NCBI GenBank assembly: GCA_017416145.1
Contig: JAFQDD010000011.1
Span: 62,001-126,000, forward strand
Length of the DNA stretch: 64,000 nucleotides
DNA from: Spirochaetaceae bacterium
GTDB taxonomy: Bacteria; Spirochaetota; Spirochaetia; Treponematales; Treponemataceae
Reading direction: 5' to 3'
Shown: in pieces, positions 35,100 through 44,163 of the stretch
Layout of the letters: every line of letters starts with the position of its first letter
Numbering within the stretch: position 1 is the first letter of the stretch
Made by a program: the position numbers and the translations under genes
Notes under the pieces: model-generated
Told to the model about the DNA's origin: nothing
The model's input: the letters and a program-made list of their open reading frames with translations, nothing else
Database searches by the model: none

Positions 35100-35540
35100 A
35101 TGTCTGATGAACAAGAAATCACAAAAACTTGGTTAGTTTTTTCCGCTGGAGAAAAAAAATATGCTTTGTTAGCATCGGATGTTAGAGAAATTCTCCGAGA
35201 TGTTCCAGTTTTTCCATTACCATTTGTTCCAGAATATCTTAACGGAATATTAAATCGATATGGAGAACCTTATGCGGTTCTTGATCCTCTTCCTTTATTA
35301 GGGGAAAAACCTCAAGAATCCAAATTATATATTGTACTTCACGACGAAGCTCATATTTGTTTTAAAATATCAGAAGTTTTGGAATTTTACACAACCCAAG
35401 AATCCCAATTAAAATATTTTTCAATTACAGATTCTGGAAAATATTATGTTGGTTCTTTTGCTTACGAAGATGGGGAAGTACTTATTCTAAATTCTGCTTC
35501 ATTTATAGAAGTTGCGGAGAGAGATATTGAACAATCCTAA
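35100..35540 (+). CDS. CheW-like chemotaxis adaptor
   Basis: The 146-residue single CheW domain has WLVFSAGEKKYALLASDVREILRDVPVFPLPFVPEYLNGILNRYG-type beta-barrel strands and the GVINLRG-like loop. It should bridge receptor and CheA. The ATG at 35100 follows TTGGAG and gives the normal CheW start; an upstream in-frame start at 35037 has no signal and would add 21 residues. It is the first gene of an eight-gene operon and overlaps the next by 14 nt. Confidence 0.85.
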   Translation: MSDEQEITKTWLVFSAGEKKYALLASDVREILRDVPVFPLPFVPEYLNGILNRYGEPYAVLDPLPLLGEKPQESKLYIVLHDEAHICFKISEVLEFYTTQESQLKYFSITDSGKYYVGSFAYEDGEVLILNSASFIEVAERDIEQS

Positions 35541-36057
35541 TATCAAGATAGAAGACAATGAAAAGTATATTTCTCTTCCCTATGAAAACGTAAATTTTCT
35601 GATACCAGATAAATATATTGAAGGAACTACTGCCTGTCATAAATTTGATTTAAAGCTTACAGATTGGAATTGGGACAAAATTAACAAGGTTTCATTTTTG
35701 GGACGAGAAATCCCATATTTGCCTTTTGATTTGGTAGCTGATCTTTTTGCAATAAAAGCTGAAGAAAGTTTTGGTTTACGAAACAAAAATATTTCACCAA
35801 AAAAGGTAATTTATACCTACGTAAAAACTGTAATCATTTTGAAAAATGATGAAAATTCTTTAGTAACTTCTATGGATTGTTGCGTTGTAACATCAAAAGA
35901 ATGTGACTTAAAGACGGTAAATGGTTTGCCCGAAAAAATCTTAAAGAATTTGGGTATTGAAAAATGTTGTTTTATGGGAGATAAATTCGGAATCGTAATA
36001 AATCCTTTTGTCTTTTTGCCTATATTACAGAGAAATATACAAGGAAAAGTCCTATGA
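35527..36057 (+). CDS. Divergent CheW-like protein
   Basis: The 176-residue protein begins like a CheW domain (ISLPYENVNFLIPDKYIEG, EIPYLPFDLVADLF). It continues with strands matching the second CheW subdomain (ILKNDENSLVTSMDCCVVTSKE, KFGIVINPFVFLP). Similarity is weak and it is longer than standard CheW, so it may be a second adaptor or a specialised coupling protein. The TTG at 35527 is chosen because GGAGAGAG lies just upstream; it overlaps cheW by 14 nt and cheB by 4 nt (ATGA). Confidence 0.6.
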   Translation: MNNPNIKIEDNEKYISLPYENVNFLIPDKYIEGTTACHKFDLKLTDWNWDKINKVSFLGREIPYLPFDLVADLFAIKAEESFGLRNKNISPKKVIYTYVKTVIILKNDENSLVTSMDCCVVTSKECDLKTVNGLPEKILKNLGIEKCCFMGDKFGIVINPFVFLPILQRNIQGKVL

Positions 36058-37067
36058 TAAAGGTTATTACCGCCGATTCTTCTGCTGTTGTTCGCTCTGT
36101 AGAAAAACAGATTTTTTCTATCACTCAAGATTTTGAGTTTTTAGGCTCAGTTGGAGATGCTTCTTCACTTTTGGAAAAATCAAAAACTTGTCATCCAGAT
36201 TTAATTATTTCTTCAAATGATATTTTAGATTTAAACAAAACACTAAAAGAAATCTCTCAAACAGAAAAATCCCAAATTATTATTTTAGATAATAATTCTT
36301 CAGAAAAAAATTCTTTTTTAGGCGTTTCCAATATGGAAAAACCTGATTTTATATCAATGTCTCCAAAAAAAATGGAAGATTTTGTCCATTCTATAAAAAC
36401 TTTATACATTTTATCTAGCAATAAACAAGGTGAAGTAGGCTTTAATAAGTTTTCCTATGATTCAAGTGTTTTTTTTAAGCCAAAGCCTTTTGAAGTTTTG
36501 TTAATTGGAGTTTCTACAGGTGGACCAAAAACTTTGCAAAGTCTATTAGAATCTTTGGGGAAAGATTTCCCATTACCAATTTTAATTACTCAACATATTG
36601 ATTCAACTTTCGATAAAAATATGGTTTCTTGGTTAAACAAAACGCTAAAAATATCTGCAAGTCTTGCAGAGCAGGGAGAAGTTGTAAAAAAAGGTCATGT
36701 ATATTTTGCTCCAGCTGATTGTCATTTAACTGTGAAAAAACTTGACAATCAAGTTTACATAAAACTTGATAAAAGTGAACCAATCAATTTTTTGAGACCT
36801 GCCGTTGATAAAATGTTTTCTAGTGCTGCAGAAGTTTATAAACAAGGATGTTTAGCAGTTTTGCTTACAGGAATGGGAAGTGACGGAACTGTGGGCTGTG
36901 AAAAAATCAAAAAAGCTGGTGGGTTTACAATCGGTGAATCAGAAGAAACTTGTGTAATTTTTGGAATGCCAAAATCGGCTTTGGAAGCTGGAGTGATTGA
37001 CGAGATGCTTCCTTTGTATGAAATTGGAAAGCGAGTAAAAGAAATTACTCAAAGGAGATGCAAATGA
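36054..37067 (+). CDS. cheB: CheB methylesterase with degenerate receiver
   Basis: The 337-residue protein has a C-terminal methylesterase domain (about 147-335) with Ser in GVSTGGPKT, His in ITQHID and Asp in MGSDGTVG, a complete triad that demethylates or deamidates receptors. The N-terminal receiver-like domain (1-120) has TADSS instead of a DD pair. Ser replaces the phosphoacceptor Asp (PDLIISSND, Ser54 where E. coli has Asp56). So CheA probably does not control it by phosphorylation. It joins its neighbours by 4-nt ATGA overlaps on both sides. Confidence 0.92.
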   Translation: MIKVITADSSAVVRSVEKQIFSITQDFEFLGSVGDASSLLEKSKTCHPDLIISSNDILDLNKTLKEISQTEKSQIIILDNNSSEKNSFLGVSNMEKPDFISMSPKKMEDFVHSIKTLYILSSNKQGEVGFNKFSYDSSVFFKPKPFEVLLIGVSTGGPKTLQSLLESLGKDFPLPILITQHIDSTFDKNMVSWLNKTLKISASLAEQGEVVKKGHVYFAPADCHLTVKKLDNQVYIKLDKSEPINFLRPAVDKMFSSAAEVYKQGCLAVLLTGMGSDGTVGCEKIKKAGGFTIGESEETCVIFGMPKSALEAGVIDEMLPLYEIGKRVKEITQRRCK

Positions 37068-38464
37068 AAGAAATAGTATCTTCTATAATTGTTCCAAGAA
37101 TCACAGAAAATACTGGAATAAAAATTAGTCCAATTCACGAAAATACTCTAGCTTTGCATATCGAAAAAATGGCAGAAGAACGAGGTATCACTTTTGAAGA
37201 ATATTGTGATTTACTTGTACCAAATACAAAAGAATTTGACGCTTTGATAAATGTTGCCACAACAAACGAAACATATTTTTTTAGAGAAAGACTTCAGTTT
37301 GAGTTTTTGCAAGAAAAGGTGTTTCCAGCTTTCCTTGGAAAAAAACTTGTAATCTGGAGTGGAGCTTGTGCTTCTGGTGAAGAACCAATATCACTTTATA
37401 GTTTGGCTCTTTCTTGTGGTGTAAAACCAGAAATCTATGCCTCCGACATTGACAGTGATGAACTTGCTTACTTTGAAAAGGGAGTCTACACAAAATATTC
37501 TCTAAATCAAGATGGAAAGGATTTTCATCATCTTTTGGAAGAAACAGATACTGGAAAATTTCAAGATGGAAAATTTGTACTAAATCCGCAGGTTTTTCAG
37601 TCAATTCATTTACACAAATACAACTTGGCAAGTAAACTTTTACCAGATTTTTTTGACAAGGCTGATATTATATTCTTGCGAAATGTTTTTATATATTTTG
37701 ATAATAACCTTAGAAAAGAAATTCTTGCTAAAATTGCTCAAAAATTAGTTCCAGGAGGAATCCTCTTTTTGTCTGTGGGTGAAATTTGTTGCATTGGACA
37801 AGATTTGATTCCAAGTACTTTGGAAAAACGTAATTTTGGAAAAGTTTATTATTATGTGAAAACTGGCGAGGGAAATCCTTTGTTAAAATCTATGCTTGTG
37901 GACAAAACTCAAAATCCTCAAGAAAATCTTGAAGTTTTGAAATCTTTTTATAGCAAGAAAATCGAAGCAAAAACCGAAAAAGAAAAAAACGAAGAAACTC
38001 AAAAATCAAAAAAGATAGAAGAAACTGTTACTGTTCAAGCAGAAACACGAAAACCAGCTGAAATCTTTTTGGAAGTAAACGCTTATCTTAGCCAAGGAAA
38101 ATATTCCAAAGCTTATGAACTTTTAGAAGATTATAATCCAAATTATGCTGAAAAATTTTACAAAGAATATTTTTTAGCCTTAACATACAAAGCGGATATG
38201 AATTATGATGAAGCTATCAGACATTTTTCTATTGCAGAAACAATTTGTCCGAATTTTTGGTTAGCATATTTTAACCACGGATTTTTGTTAAAAGAGCAAG
38301 ACAAAGAAATTGCTGCAAAGCGATGTTTTGAAAAATGTATGACATATATTGAATCTTACATTGATTCTAAAAATACAAATTTTGATTTTTTATCAGAAGA
38401 ATTTAGTGCTGAATATTTTTACTCACTATGTAAAAAATATGTTTTAGGAGGAGATGAAAAATGA
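37064..38464 (+). CDS. cheR: CheR methyltransferase with TPR-like tail
   Basis: The 466-residue protein methylates receptor glutamates with SAM. The CheR N-domain is residues 1-75 (FDALINVATTNETYFFRE). The Rossmann domain has IWSGACASGEEPISL (SAM loop), ASDIDSDEL and IIFLRNVFIYFD. A charged linker (310-335) leads to a helical, TPR-like repeat region (340-466, NAYLSQGKYSKAYELLEDY, YDEAIRHFSIAE). The ATG at 37064 is chosen: AAAGGAG lies 7 nt upstream and it makes the same ATGA overlap as its neighbours. Confidence 0.93.
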   Translation: MKEIVSSIIVPRITENTGIKISPIHENTLALHIEKMAEERGITFEEYCDLLVPNTKEFDALINVATTNETYFFRERLQFEFLQEKVFPAFLGKKLVIWSGACASGEEPISLYSLALSCGVKPEIYASDIDSDELAYFEKGVYTKYSLNQDGKDFHHLLEETDTGKFQDGKFVLNPQVFQSIHLHKYNLASKLLPDFFDKADIIFLRNVFIYFDNNLRKEILAKIAQKLVPGGILFLSVGEICCIGQDLIPSTLEKRNFGKVYYYVKTGEGNPLLKSMLVDKTQNPQENLEVLKSFYSKKIEAKTEKEKNEETQKSKKIEETVTVQAETRKPAEIFLEVNAYLSQGKYSKAYELLEDYNPNYAEKFYKEYFLALTYKADMNYDEAIRHFSIAETICPNFWLAYFNHGFLLKEQDKEIAAKRCFEKCMTYIESYIDSKNTNFDFLSEEFSAEYFYSLCKKYVLGGDEK

Positions 38465-40542
38465 TTTTGGACGTAAACTCTTTCTTAAACGAATATATAG
38501 AAGAAAGTTTAGAAAATATTGATAAAATTTCAGATTGTTTGTTTGCATTATCAAAAAAACAAGATGATAAAGAATCTTTAGAAATATTGTTGAGACTTTT
38601 ACATACGATAAAAGGCACTTCTAGAATGATGTGCTTTAATCAAGTGGAAGAGGTTGTTCACAAACTTGAAGATGTTTACAAATTGATTCAAAACGGCAAT
38701 TTGGTGATGACAAAACGAATTGCTCAGCTTTCTTTTTCTGTGGTCAAGATTCTTCGGGATTTTATTCCAAAACTTTCTGCAGAAGAAACTCCTGAAATAG
38801 AACATTTTTCTGAAATTATCGAAAATATCACTTTTGCTACAAATGGAGAAGAATTTATAACTGATTTTTCCACAAAAATCAAAAACGAAGTTGAAGAAAC
38901 CGAAGAATCTTCAAATTTTTCAGAAGTTCAATCAATCAGAGTAAATCTTTCTTCCATAAACGAAATTATTCGCTCTTATGACAAATTGATAACAAGTGAA
39001 TTCCGATTGAAAAACAGTTTTTCAGTTTTAGAAGAATTAATTGCAAAGGGAGAAAATGTTGGTCAGCAACTTCGTCTTATTCACGAAGATATTACAATGC
39101 TTGAACAACAAGCCTTTGGTGTTCAGGAAAAAGTGATTTCTTTGCGGATGTTACCTTTAAGTATGATTCTAAGACCTCTAAAACATTCTGTGGAAGAAGA
39201 TGCTTTAAATCTAGGCAAACAAATTGATTTTGATATTCCTCTTTCTGATATTAGTTTGGATAAGGTAATTTTGGAAAGTTTGCCAGGTATTTTGATTCAC
39301 CTTGTTAGAAATTCCATTGATCACGGAATAGAATCTCCTGAAGTGCGTTTGGCTAATGGTAAGCCAGAAATTGGAAAAATCTCCATCAATGCAAAACAAG
39401 CTTCAAATCGTATTGTAATTACAGTTTCTGACGATGGTGCTGGAATTGATTTTGAAAAAATTAGAAAAAAAGCTATGGATATTTATCCAGAACGAGCTGA
39501 TGAAATTGCAGAAATGAACGAAAAATATTTGCAGCAATTTTTGTTTGTATCTGGATTTTCAACGGCTTCAAAACAAAGTATGATTTCTGGTCGAGGCGTT
39601 GGATTAGACAGTGTACGTACTTCTATGGATAAATTAAAAGGACGAATTCGTGTTAGAAGTACAAAAAATCAGGGTTCAACCTTTGAATTATCTTTGCCGC
39701 TTTCCCTAGCGACTCAAGAAGGATTGTTTTTGCAATCTGGTGGCACAAAATTTTTGGTTCTTTCCCACTATGTTACAGAAATTATTACAGAAGCAGATTC
39801 TGAACTTATCCAACTTCAACACGGAACTTTCTTGCCTCTTAGAAATGATTTGCTTCCAGTTTATGACGCTTCTTTGGTTCTAGGCAGAAAAGGTGCAAAA
39901 ACAAAAAACAAAGCAAAAAATTCTATTGTTGTAGTAGAATATTTGGAAAAACGCATCGGAATAATGGTTGATAATATCGTGAATTATATGACAGTTGTTG
40001 TGAAACCGCTTCCAAATGTATTAAAGAAATTTAACGCTGTTCAAGGGGTTGTTTTTGATGAAAATTATAATATTATCCCATTGATTCACGTGCCAGATTT
40101 GATGCATAGAATGAATGCTTTAAAAGAATACGAAGTAAAAAGTTTTGAAGTTGACCACAGTAAACCAGAATATTTTGTGCTGGTGGCTGATGATTCTCAC
40201 ACAACTCGTCAAATCGAAAAAATTATCCTAGAAGCAGAAGGTTATAATGTTACAATTGCCTGTGATGGAATTGATGCTTTGGAAAAATTAAAAAATCAGC
40301 GATTTGATATTTTGATTACTGACATAAAAATGCCACGTATGGACGGAATCGTTTTAATTGAAAATATTAGGCGTATGGAATTGACAAAAAATCTTCCTGT
40401 GATTGTGATTTCCTCAGTTTTTGAAGAAGAAACTCTTGCAAAAGTCAAAGAGGCTGGAGCTCAAGGTTATATCGTAAAATCTGATTTTGAGCGTGGAAAT
40501 CTTGTGGCAAAGGTAAAGGAGTTATTAGATGAGTCAAAATAA
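38461..40542 (+). CDS. cheA: Hybrid CheA histidine kinase with C-terminal receiver
   Basis: The 693-residue protein has an HPt domain (1-125; phospho-His48 in LLHTIKGTSRMM), dimerisation (about 165-230), HATPase (about 235-420; HLVRNSIDHGIE, DDGAGI, GRGVGLDSV), a CheW-like domain (about 425-555) and a full receiver (about 570-690; phospho-Asp in LITDIKMPRMDG). There is no clear P2 domain, so CheY/CheB docking is absent, and phosphate may pass to its own receiver. Only this receiver in the operon has an intact acceptor Asp. It begins in a 4-nt overlap with cheR. Confidence 0.95.
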   Translation: MILDVNSFLNEYIEESLENIDKISDCLFALSKKQDDKESLEILLRLLHTIKGTSRMMCFNQVEEVVHKLEDVYKLIQNGNLVMTKRIAQLSFSVVKILRDFIPKLSAEETPEIEHFSEIIENITFATNGEEFITDFSTKIKNEVEETEESSNFSEVQSIRVNLSSINEIIRSYDKLITSEFRLKNSFSVLEELIAKGENVGQQLRLIHEDITMLEQQAFGVQEKVISLRMLPLSMILRPLKHSVEEDALNLGKQIDFDIPLSDISLDKVILESLPGILIHLVRNSIDHGIESPEVRLANGKPEIGKISINAKQASNRIVITVSDDGAGIDFEKIRKKAMDIYPERADEIAEMNEKYLQQFLFVSGFSTASKQSMISGRGVGLDSVRTSMDKLKGRIRVRSTKNQGSTFELSLPLSLATQEGLFLQSGGTKFLVLSHYVTEIITEADSELIQLQHGTFLPLRNDLLPVYDASLVLGRKGAKTKNKAKNSIVVVEYLEKRIGIMVDNIVNYMTVVVKPLPNVLKKFNAVQGVVFDENYNIIPLIHVPDLMHRMNALKEYEVKSFEVDHSKPEYFVLVADDSHTTRQIEKIILEAEGYNVTIACDGIDALEKLKNQRFDILITDIKMPRMDGIVLIENIRRMELTKNLPVIVISSVFEEETLAKVKEAGAQGYIVKSDFERGNLVAKVKELLDESK

Positions 40543-42364
40543 TCCCTCTCAAGAAAAGATTTTACTTGCAGATTCATCTTCTCTTGTTTTGTCAATTTTG
40601 AAAAGAATCCTAGAAAAAGAAGGTTTTTCTGTAATCACTGCCACAGATGGAAATATGGCATTGGATTTAATAAAATCTGAAAAACCAACTTGTGTGGCTG
40701 TAAACTCAAAACTGCCTGTTATTGATGGACCAAGCTTATGTCGAATAATAAAACACGGTATGAAGCTAAAATCCACAACTTGCGTAGTTTTTTGTGTGGA
40801 TGCACGATGGAGAAAATCTGCGGATTTTTCTTGCGTAGATATAGAAATTTTAGCCTCAGAAAATGAAGCAGAAGCTTTGGTTTCAGCAATAAAAGACTGC
40901 TTCGATTTGAAAGTGGAAAATCAGACAGAAGAAGATTTGCCAGTTTTGGATTTATCCTCGGTGGAATACGCAACTCGTGCTATGGAACAAAATCTTCACA
41001 ATTTTTACATAATGGAATCTTTGTATAAATGTGGATTTTATGTAAACGATATCGATGCTTTTTCAAAAAAACTTATCAGTATCGTAAAAGATGTTTTTTC
41101 AGTTGATACCGTTGTCCTAATCGTAAATAGTGAGCCAATCCAACTCTATGGAACTGGGATTGTTGACAATGAATATGGTCAAGCATTTTTGCGTGTGTGC
41201 TTATCGGATTTTAGAGAGGTGGATGAAAATAGGACTTTTTCCAAGATAGAAACTCATTTTCTTGATGAGGCAGAGGAACTAGATGAAAATCAACTAAGAT
41301 TGTCAGAAAAAGAGAGTTTTAGTTCTTATAAGTGTTTTCCTTTAATTGGAGAGTCACTTTTAGGTACAATTCATATTGCGTCCCACGAAAAAATGAACTG
41401 TGCTTTGGATATGGATGAAATAATTGGCTTTTTCTCTGAAAAGGTAAGTATCTTTTTATCTCAAGTTATATATTATAAAAAATCTTCCCAAATCGAAAAT
41501 CGCTTAAGAAGTGCATTTTCTCGATTTGTTCCAAAAGAAATCATTGATGAACTTGCAGAAGTTGGAGATGCTGATATTGGTTCCACAAATGAAAAGCGAA
41601 AAGTTGCCGTTTTAATTTCTGATATTAGAAATTTCACCACAATAAGTGAAGTAAATCAACCAGAAAATGTAGTGTCCTTTTTGAATGGTTATTTTTCTCG
41701 AATGGTTGAAGTGATAAAAAAACATGGTGGAACAATCGACAAATTTATGGGAGATGCTGTTATGGCTTTGTTTGGGGCACCTGTAAGCTACGAAGATAAT
41801 GCTCGTCGGGCTGTGGAGGCTGCTTTGGAAATGAAGTCTCTTATTCCAGAAATTTCTTGCGAAACTCTTACTTTCCCAGAAGATACTACTTTTGATATAG
41901 GAATTGGTATTCATTATGGAGAAGTTATTGCCGGAAGTATTGGTTGTAAAGAAAAAACCGATTATACTGTTATTGGTGATACTGTAAACTTGGCTTCTCG
42001 ATTAGAAGGATTAACAAAATCCTACGGAGCAGAAATCATTATTTCAGGAGCTGTAAAAAACGAACTTCCAAAGGGATATAACTTATTGCACTTGGATAAT
42101 GTAAAAGTAAAAGGAAAAACCGTTGGTGTAGAGATTTACAGAGTGGATGTAGAGGAAATTGATTCTAGCTATAAAGATTCATACACAAAGGCTATCGGAT
42201 TGTATGAAAGTGGTGCTTGGAATCTTGCCCAATCCTACTTTGAAAAAGCTCTTAGTCAAAAACCAAATGATAAATCAGCCTTTATGATGGCACAGCGTTG
42301 TAAAAATTTTATTCAAAACCCGCCTGAAACTTGGGATGGGGCATATAGTTTAACAAATAAGTAG
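40529..42364 (+). CDS. Class III adenylate/guanylate cyclase with pseudo-receiver and TPR tail
   Basis: In this 611-residue protein residues 10-125 form a receiver-like domain with one N-terminal acid (LLADSSS) and Asn in place of the acceptor Asp (Asn59 in VAVNSKLPVIDG). A GAF-like middle region is about 165-320. The cyclase domain (about 345-515) has both metal Asp (LISDIRNF, FMGDAVMALFGAP), KTDYTVIGDTVN and ASRLEGL, so it should be active and probably makes cAMP. TPR-like helices form the end. It overlaps cheA by 14 nt, so this operon likely outputs a cyclic nucleotide. Confidence 0.9.
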   Translation: MSQNNPSQEKILLADSSSLVLSILKRILEKEGFSVITATDGNMALDLIKSEKPTCVAVNSKLPVIDGPSLCRIIKHGMKLKSTTCVVFCVDARWRKSADFSCVDIEILASENEAEALVSAIKDCFDLKVENQTEEDLPVLDLSSVEYATRAMEQNLHNFYIMESLYKCGFYVNDIDAFSKKLISIVKDVFSVDTVVLIVNSEPIQLYGTGIVDNEYGQAFLRVCLSDFREVDENRTFSKIETHFLDEAEELDENQLRLSEKESFSSYKCFPLIGESLLGTIHIASHEKMNCALDMDEIIGFFSEKVSIFLSQVIYYKKSSQIENRLRSAFSRFVPKEIIDELAEVGDADIGSTNEKRKVAVLISDIRNFTTISEVNQPENVVSFLNGYFSRMVEVIKKHGGTIDKFMGDAVMALFGAPVSYEDNARRAVEAALEMKSLIPEISCETLTFPEDTTFDIGIGIHYGEVIAGSIGCKEKTDYTVIGDTVNLASRLEGLTKSYGAEIIISGAVKNELPKGYNLLHLDNVKVKGKTVGVEIYRVDVEEIDSSYKDSYTKAIGLYESGAWNLAQSYFEKALSQKPNDKSAFMMAQRCKNFIQNPPETWDGAYSLTNK

Positions 42365-42386
42365 AGGAATATAGAGAGGTACAAAA

Positions 42387-44153
42387 ATGAGAAGACGTAA
42401 ACAAAGAATAAAAAAGACTTTTGAAAGACAGATGTTGGAAGTTGGATCAGTTCCAAATTTAATTGCTGGTCTAATCGTAATAACCTTTGTGTTATTATTA
42501 ACAGAAATTCCACGGGAAAGTCTTTTGTCAGTAATCATTTTTTTGTTAGTAATAACAGGAATCCTTCAATGTGTTGTTGCTCCAGTTACAAACAAATTGA
42601 TTACGAAGTCTTTGTCTGATGACTTAGAAGAAATGGACAGATATGAAACAACTTCTCGAGAACGAACTCGTTTATTGCGAAAACTTATGTCTTGCCCACA
42701 AAAAGTTGCAATCCAAGTTTTTTTAGTTTTCTTTTCTGGAGCTATTTTTTGGGTCTCATCCTTTGATTGGTTTTTCAATATGCCAAAAGAATCAACCTAT
42801 ATTTCCTATATGGCAGTTGTAATTGGAGCTTATGTGGCAACTATTTTGTCAATGAGCCAATCTCAAAAACTCTGTTCCCGATACGGATGTAAAATCGTTG
42901 CAAAAGGTGTGGATAAAGAAGAAGTAAAACGTCGACATTCCTTTGGTTTGTCTTCTGTAAAGATGGTAGCATTGTACATTTTATTTCCAATTGTAGTGAT
43001 GAATGCAATGTTTCTTTTCCTTGCTTGGCGTTTTTCTGAATTTTGTTCTTTGGAAAATACAAGTCTAATCAGATTTTTTATTGCCTGTGCTGGAAGTTTA
43101 GCCTTTTTACTATCCCTTGCATATATGATTTATAGCAGAATGATGATTTCTATTTCTGGGATGAGAAATATGCTTGAATCAATGGATGATGGAAATATTA
43201 ACGAAGTAAAACCTGCACCATCAGATTTATCAAATGAATTTATGTATAATATTTTCCTCGTAAACTCCATAATCGAACTTTTGAAAAATATTTTACATAT
43301 TTCTGGAGATATATCTGCCCAAGTTGTAGAAGCTGGAAGCGAGTTATCTGTGGTTTCAAAAGAAACAGCTGTAACGTCTCTTGAACAATCCACCAGCATA
43401 AAAGAATTACTCACATCTATGGAAGAATCTGATTCATTTTCACGGGATGTGGCTGTAAAAATTGTGGAAGTTGCTGGAGTTGCTAGAAAAACTGTACAAG
43501 ATGTTATCGAAGGATTTGAACTTTTGAAACAAAATGTGCAAAAATTAGCAGAGATTCGAGCTGCCAACGAAACAACTTACGAAGGAATCAAAAAACTTGG
43601 CGAAAAAATCTCTGGAATCTCTGATATTGCCTTTATTATCAACTCCATTGCAGACCAAACAAATATTATTGCTTTTAACGCAGAAATCGAAGCATCCAGT
43701 GCAGGGGAAACTGGTAAAAACTTTCACATTGTTGCGAACGAAATTCGTCGCTTAACCAACAGTACAATCGAATCAACAAAAGAAATCCGAGACAAAATCG
43801 CAGAAATACAGCATTCATCCGAAGAATTGCTTGAGACTTCTAGATTTGGTCGAGGTAAAATTATCGAAGGTGGAAAAATCGTTGACGAATTAAAATCCAA
43901 TTTTGAAATTATACAGAATTCTTCTGAATCAACAGATGTGGCTTCCGAGGATATTCGGACAATTATCCAACAACAAACAGCTGCCTTTGAACAAATTGTT
44001 GTTACACTACGACAAATTTCAGCTGGTGCAGAAAGTTTTTCTGAAACAACTCAAACTATCAATGCTTCTGCTGAACAACTTTGCTTTGAAGCTTCAAAAT
44101 TAGAAAAGATTCAGCCAGTTCTTGTTTCAGAAGACGAAACAAAGGGAAATTAA
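42387..44153 (+). CDS. MCP-like receptor with six TM helices
   Basis: In this 588-residue protein six predicted helices lie in residues 25-250 (PNLIAGLIVITFVLLL, YMAVVIGAYVATILSM, FFIACAGSLAFLLSLAYM) with short loops and no periplasmic sensor domain. A signalling coiled coil follows (about 320-580). Its hairpin tip IADQTNIIAFNAEIEASSAGE is recognisable but departs from the usual QTNLLALNAAIEAARAGE, which may tune it to this operon's CheA and CheW. It may sense membrane or internal cues. It is paralogous to the next gene. Confidence 0.88.
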   Translation: MRRRKQRIKKTFERQMLEVGSVPNLIAGLIVITFVLLLTEIPRESLLSVIIFLLVITGILQCVVAPVTNKLITKSLSDDLEEMDRYETTSRERTRLLRKLMSCPQKVAIQVFLVFFSGAIFWVSSFDWFFNMPKESTYISYMAVVIGAYVATILSMSQSQKLCSRYGCKIVAKGVDKEEVKRRHSFGLSSVKMVALYILFPIVVMNAMFLFLAWRFSEFCSLENTSLIRFFIACAGSLAFLLSLAYMIYSRMMISISGMRNMLESMDDGNINEVKPAPSDLSNEFMYNIFLVNSIIELLKNILHISGDISAQVVEAGSELSVVSKETAVTSLEQSTSIKELLTSMEESDSFSRDVAVKIVEVAGVARKTVQDVIEGFELLKQNVQKLAEIRAANETTYEGIKKLGEKISGISDIAFIINSIADQTNIIAFNAEIEASSAGETGKNFHIVANEIRRLTNSTIESTKEIRDKIAEIQHSSEELLETSRFGRGKIIEGGKIVDELKSNFEIIQNSSESTDVASEDIRTIIQQQTAAFEQIVVTLRQISAGAESFSETTQTINASAEQLCFEASKLEKIQPVLVSEDETKGN

Positions 44154-44163
44154 GAGGTAATAT

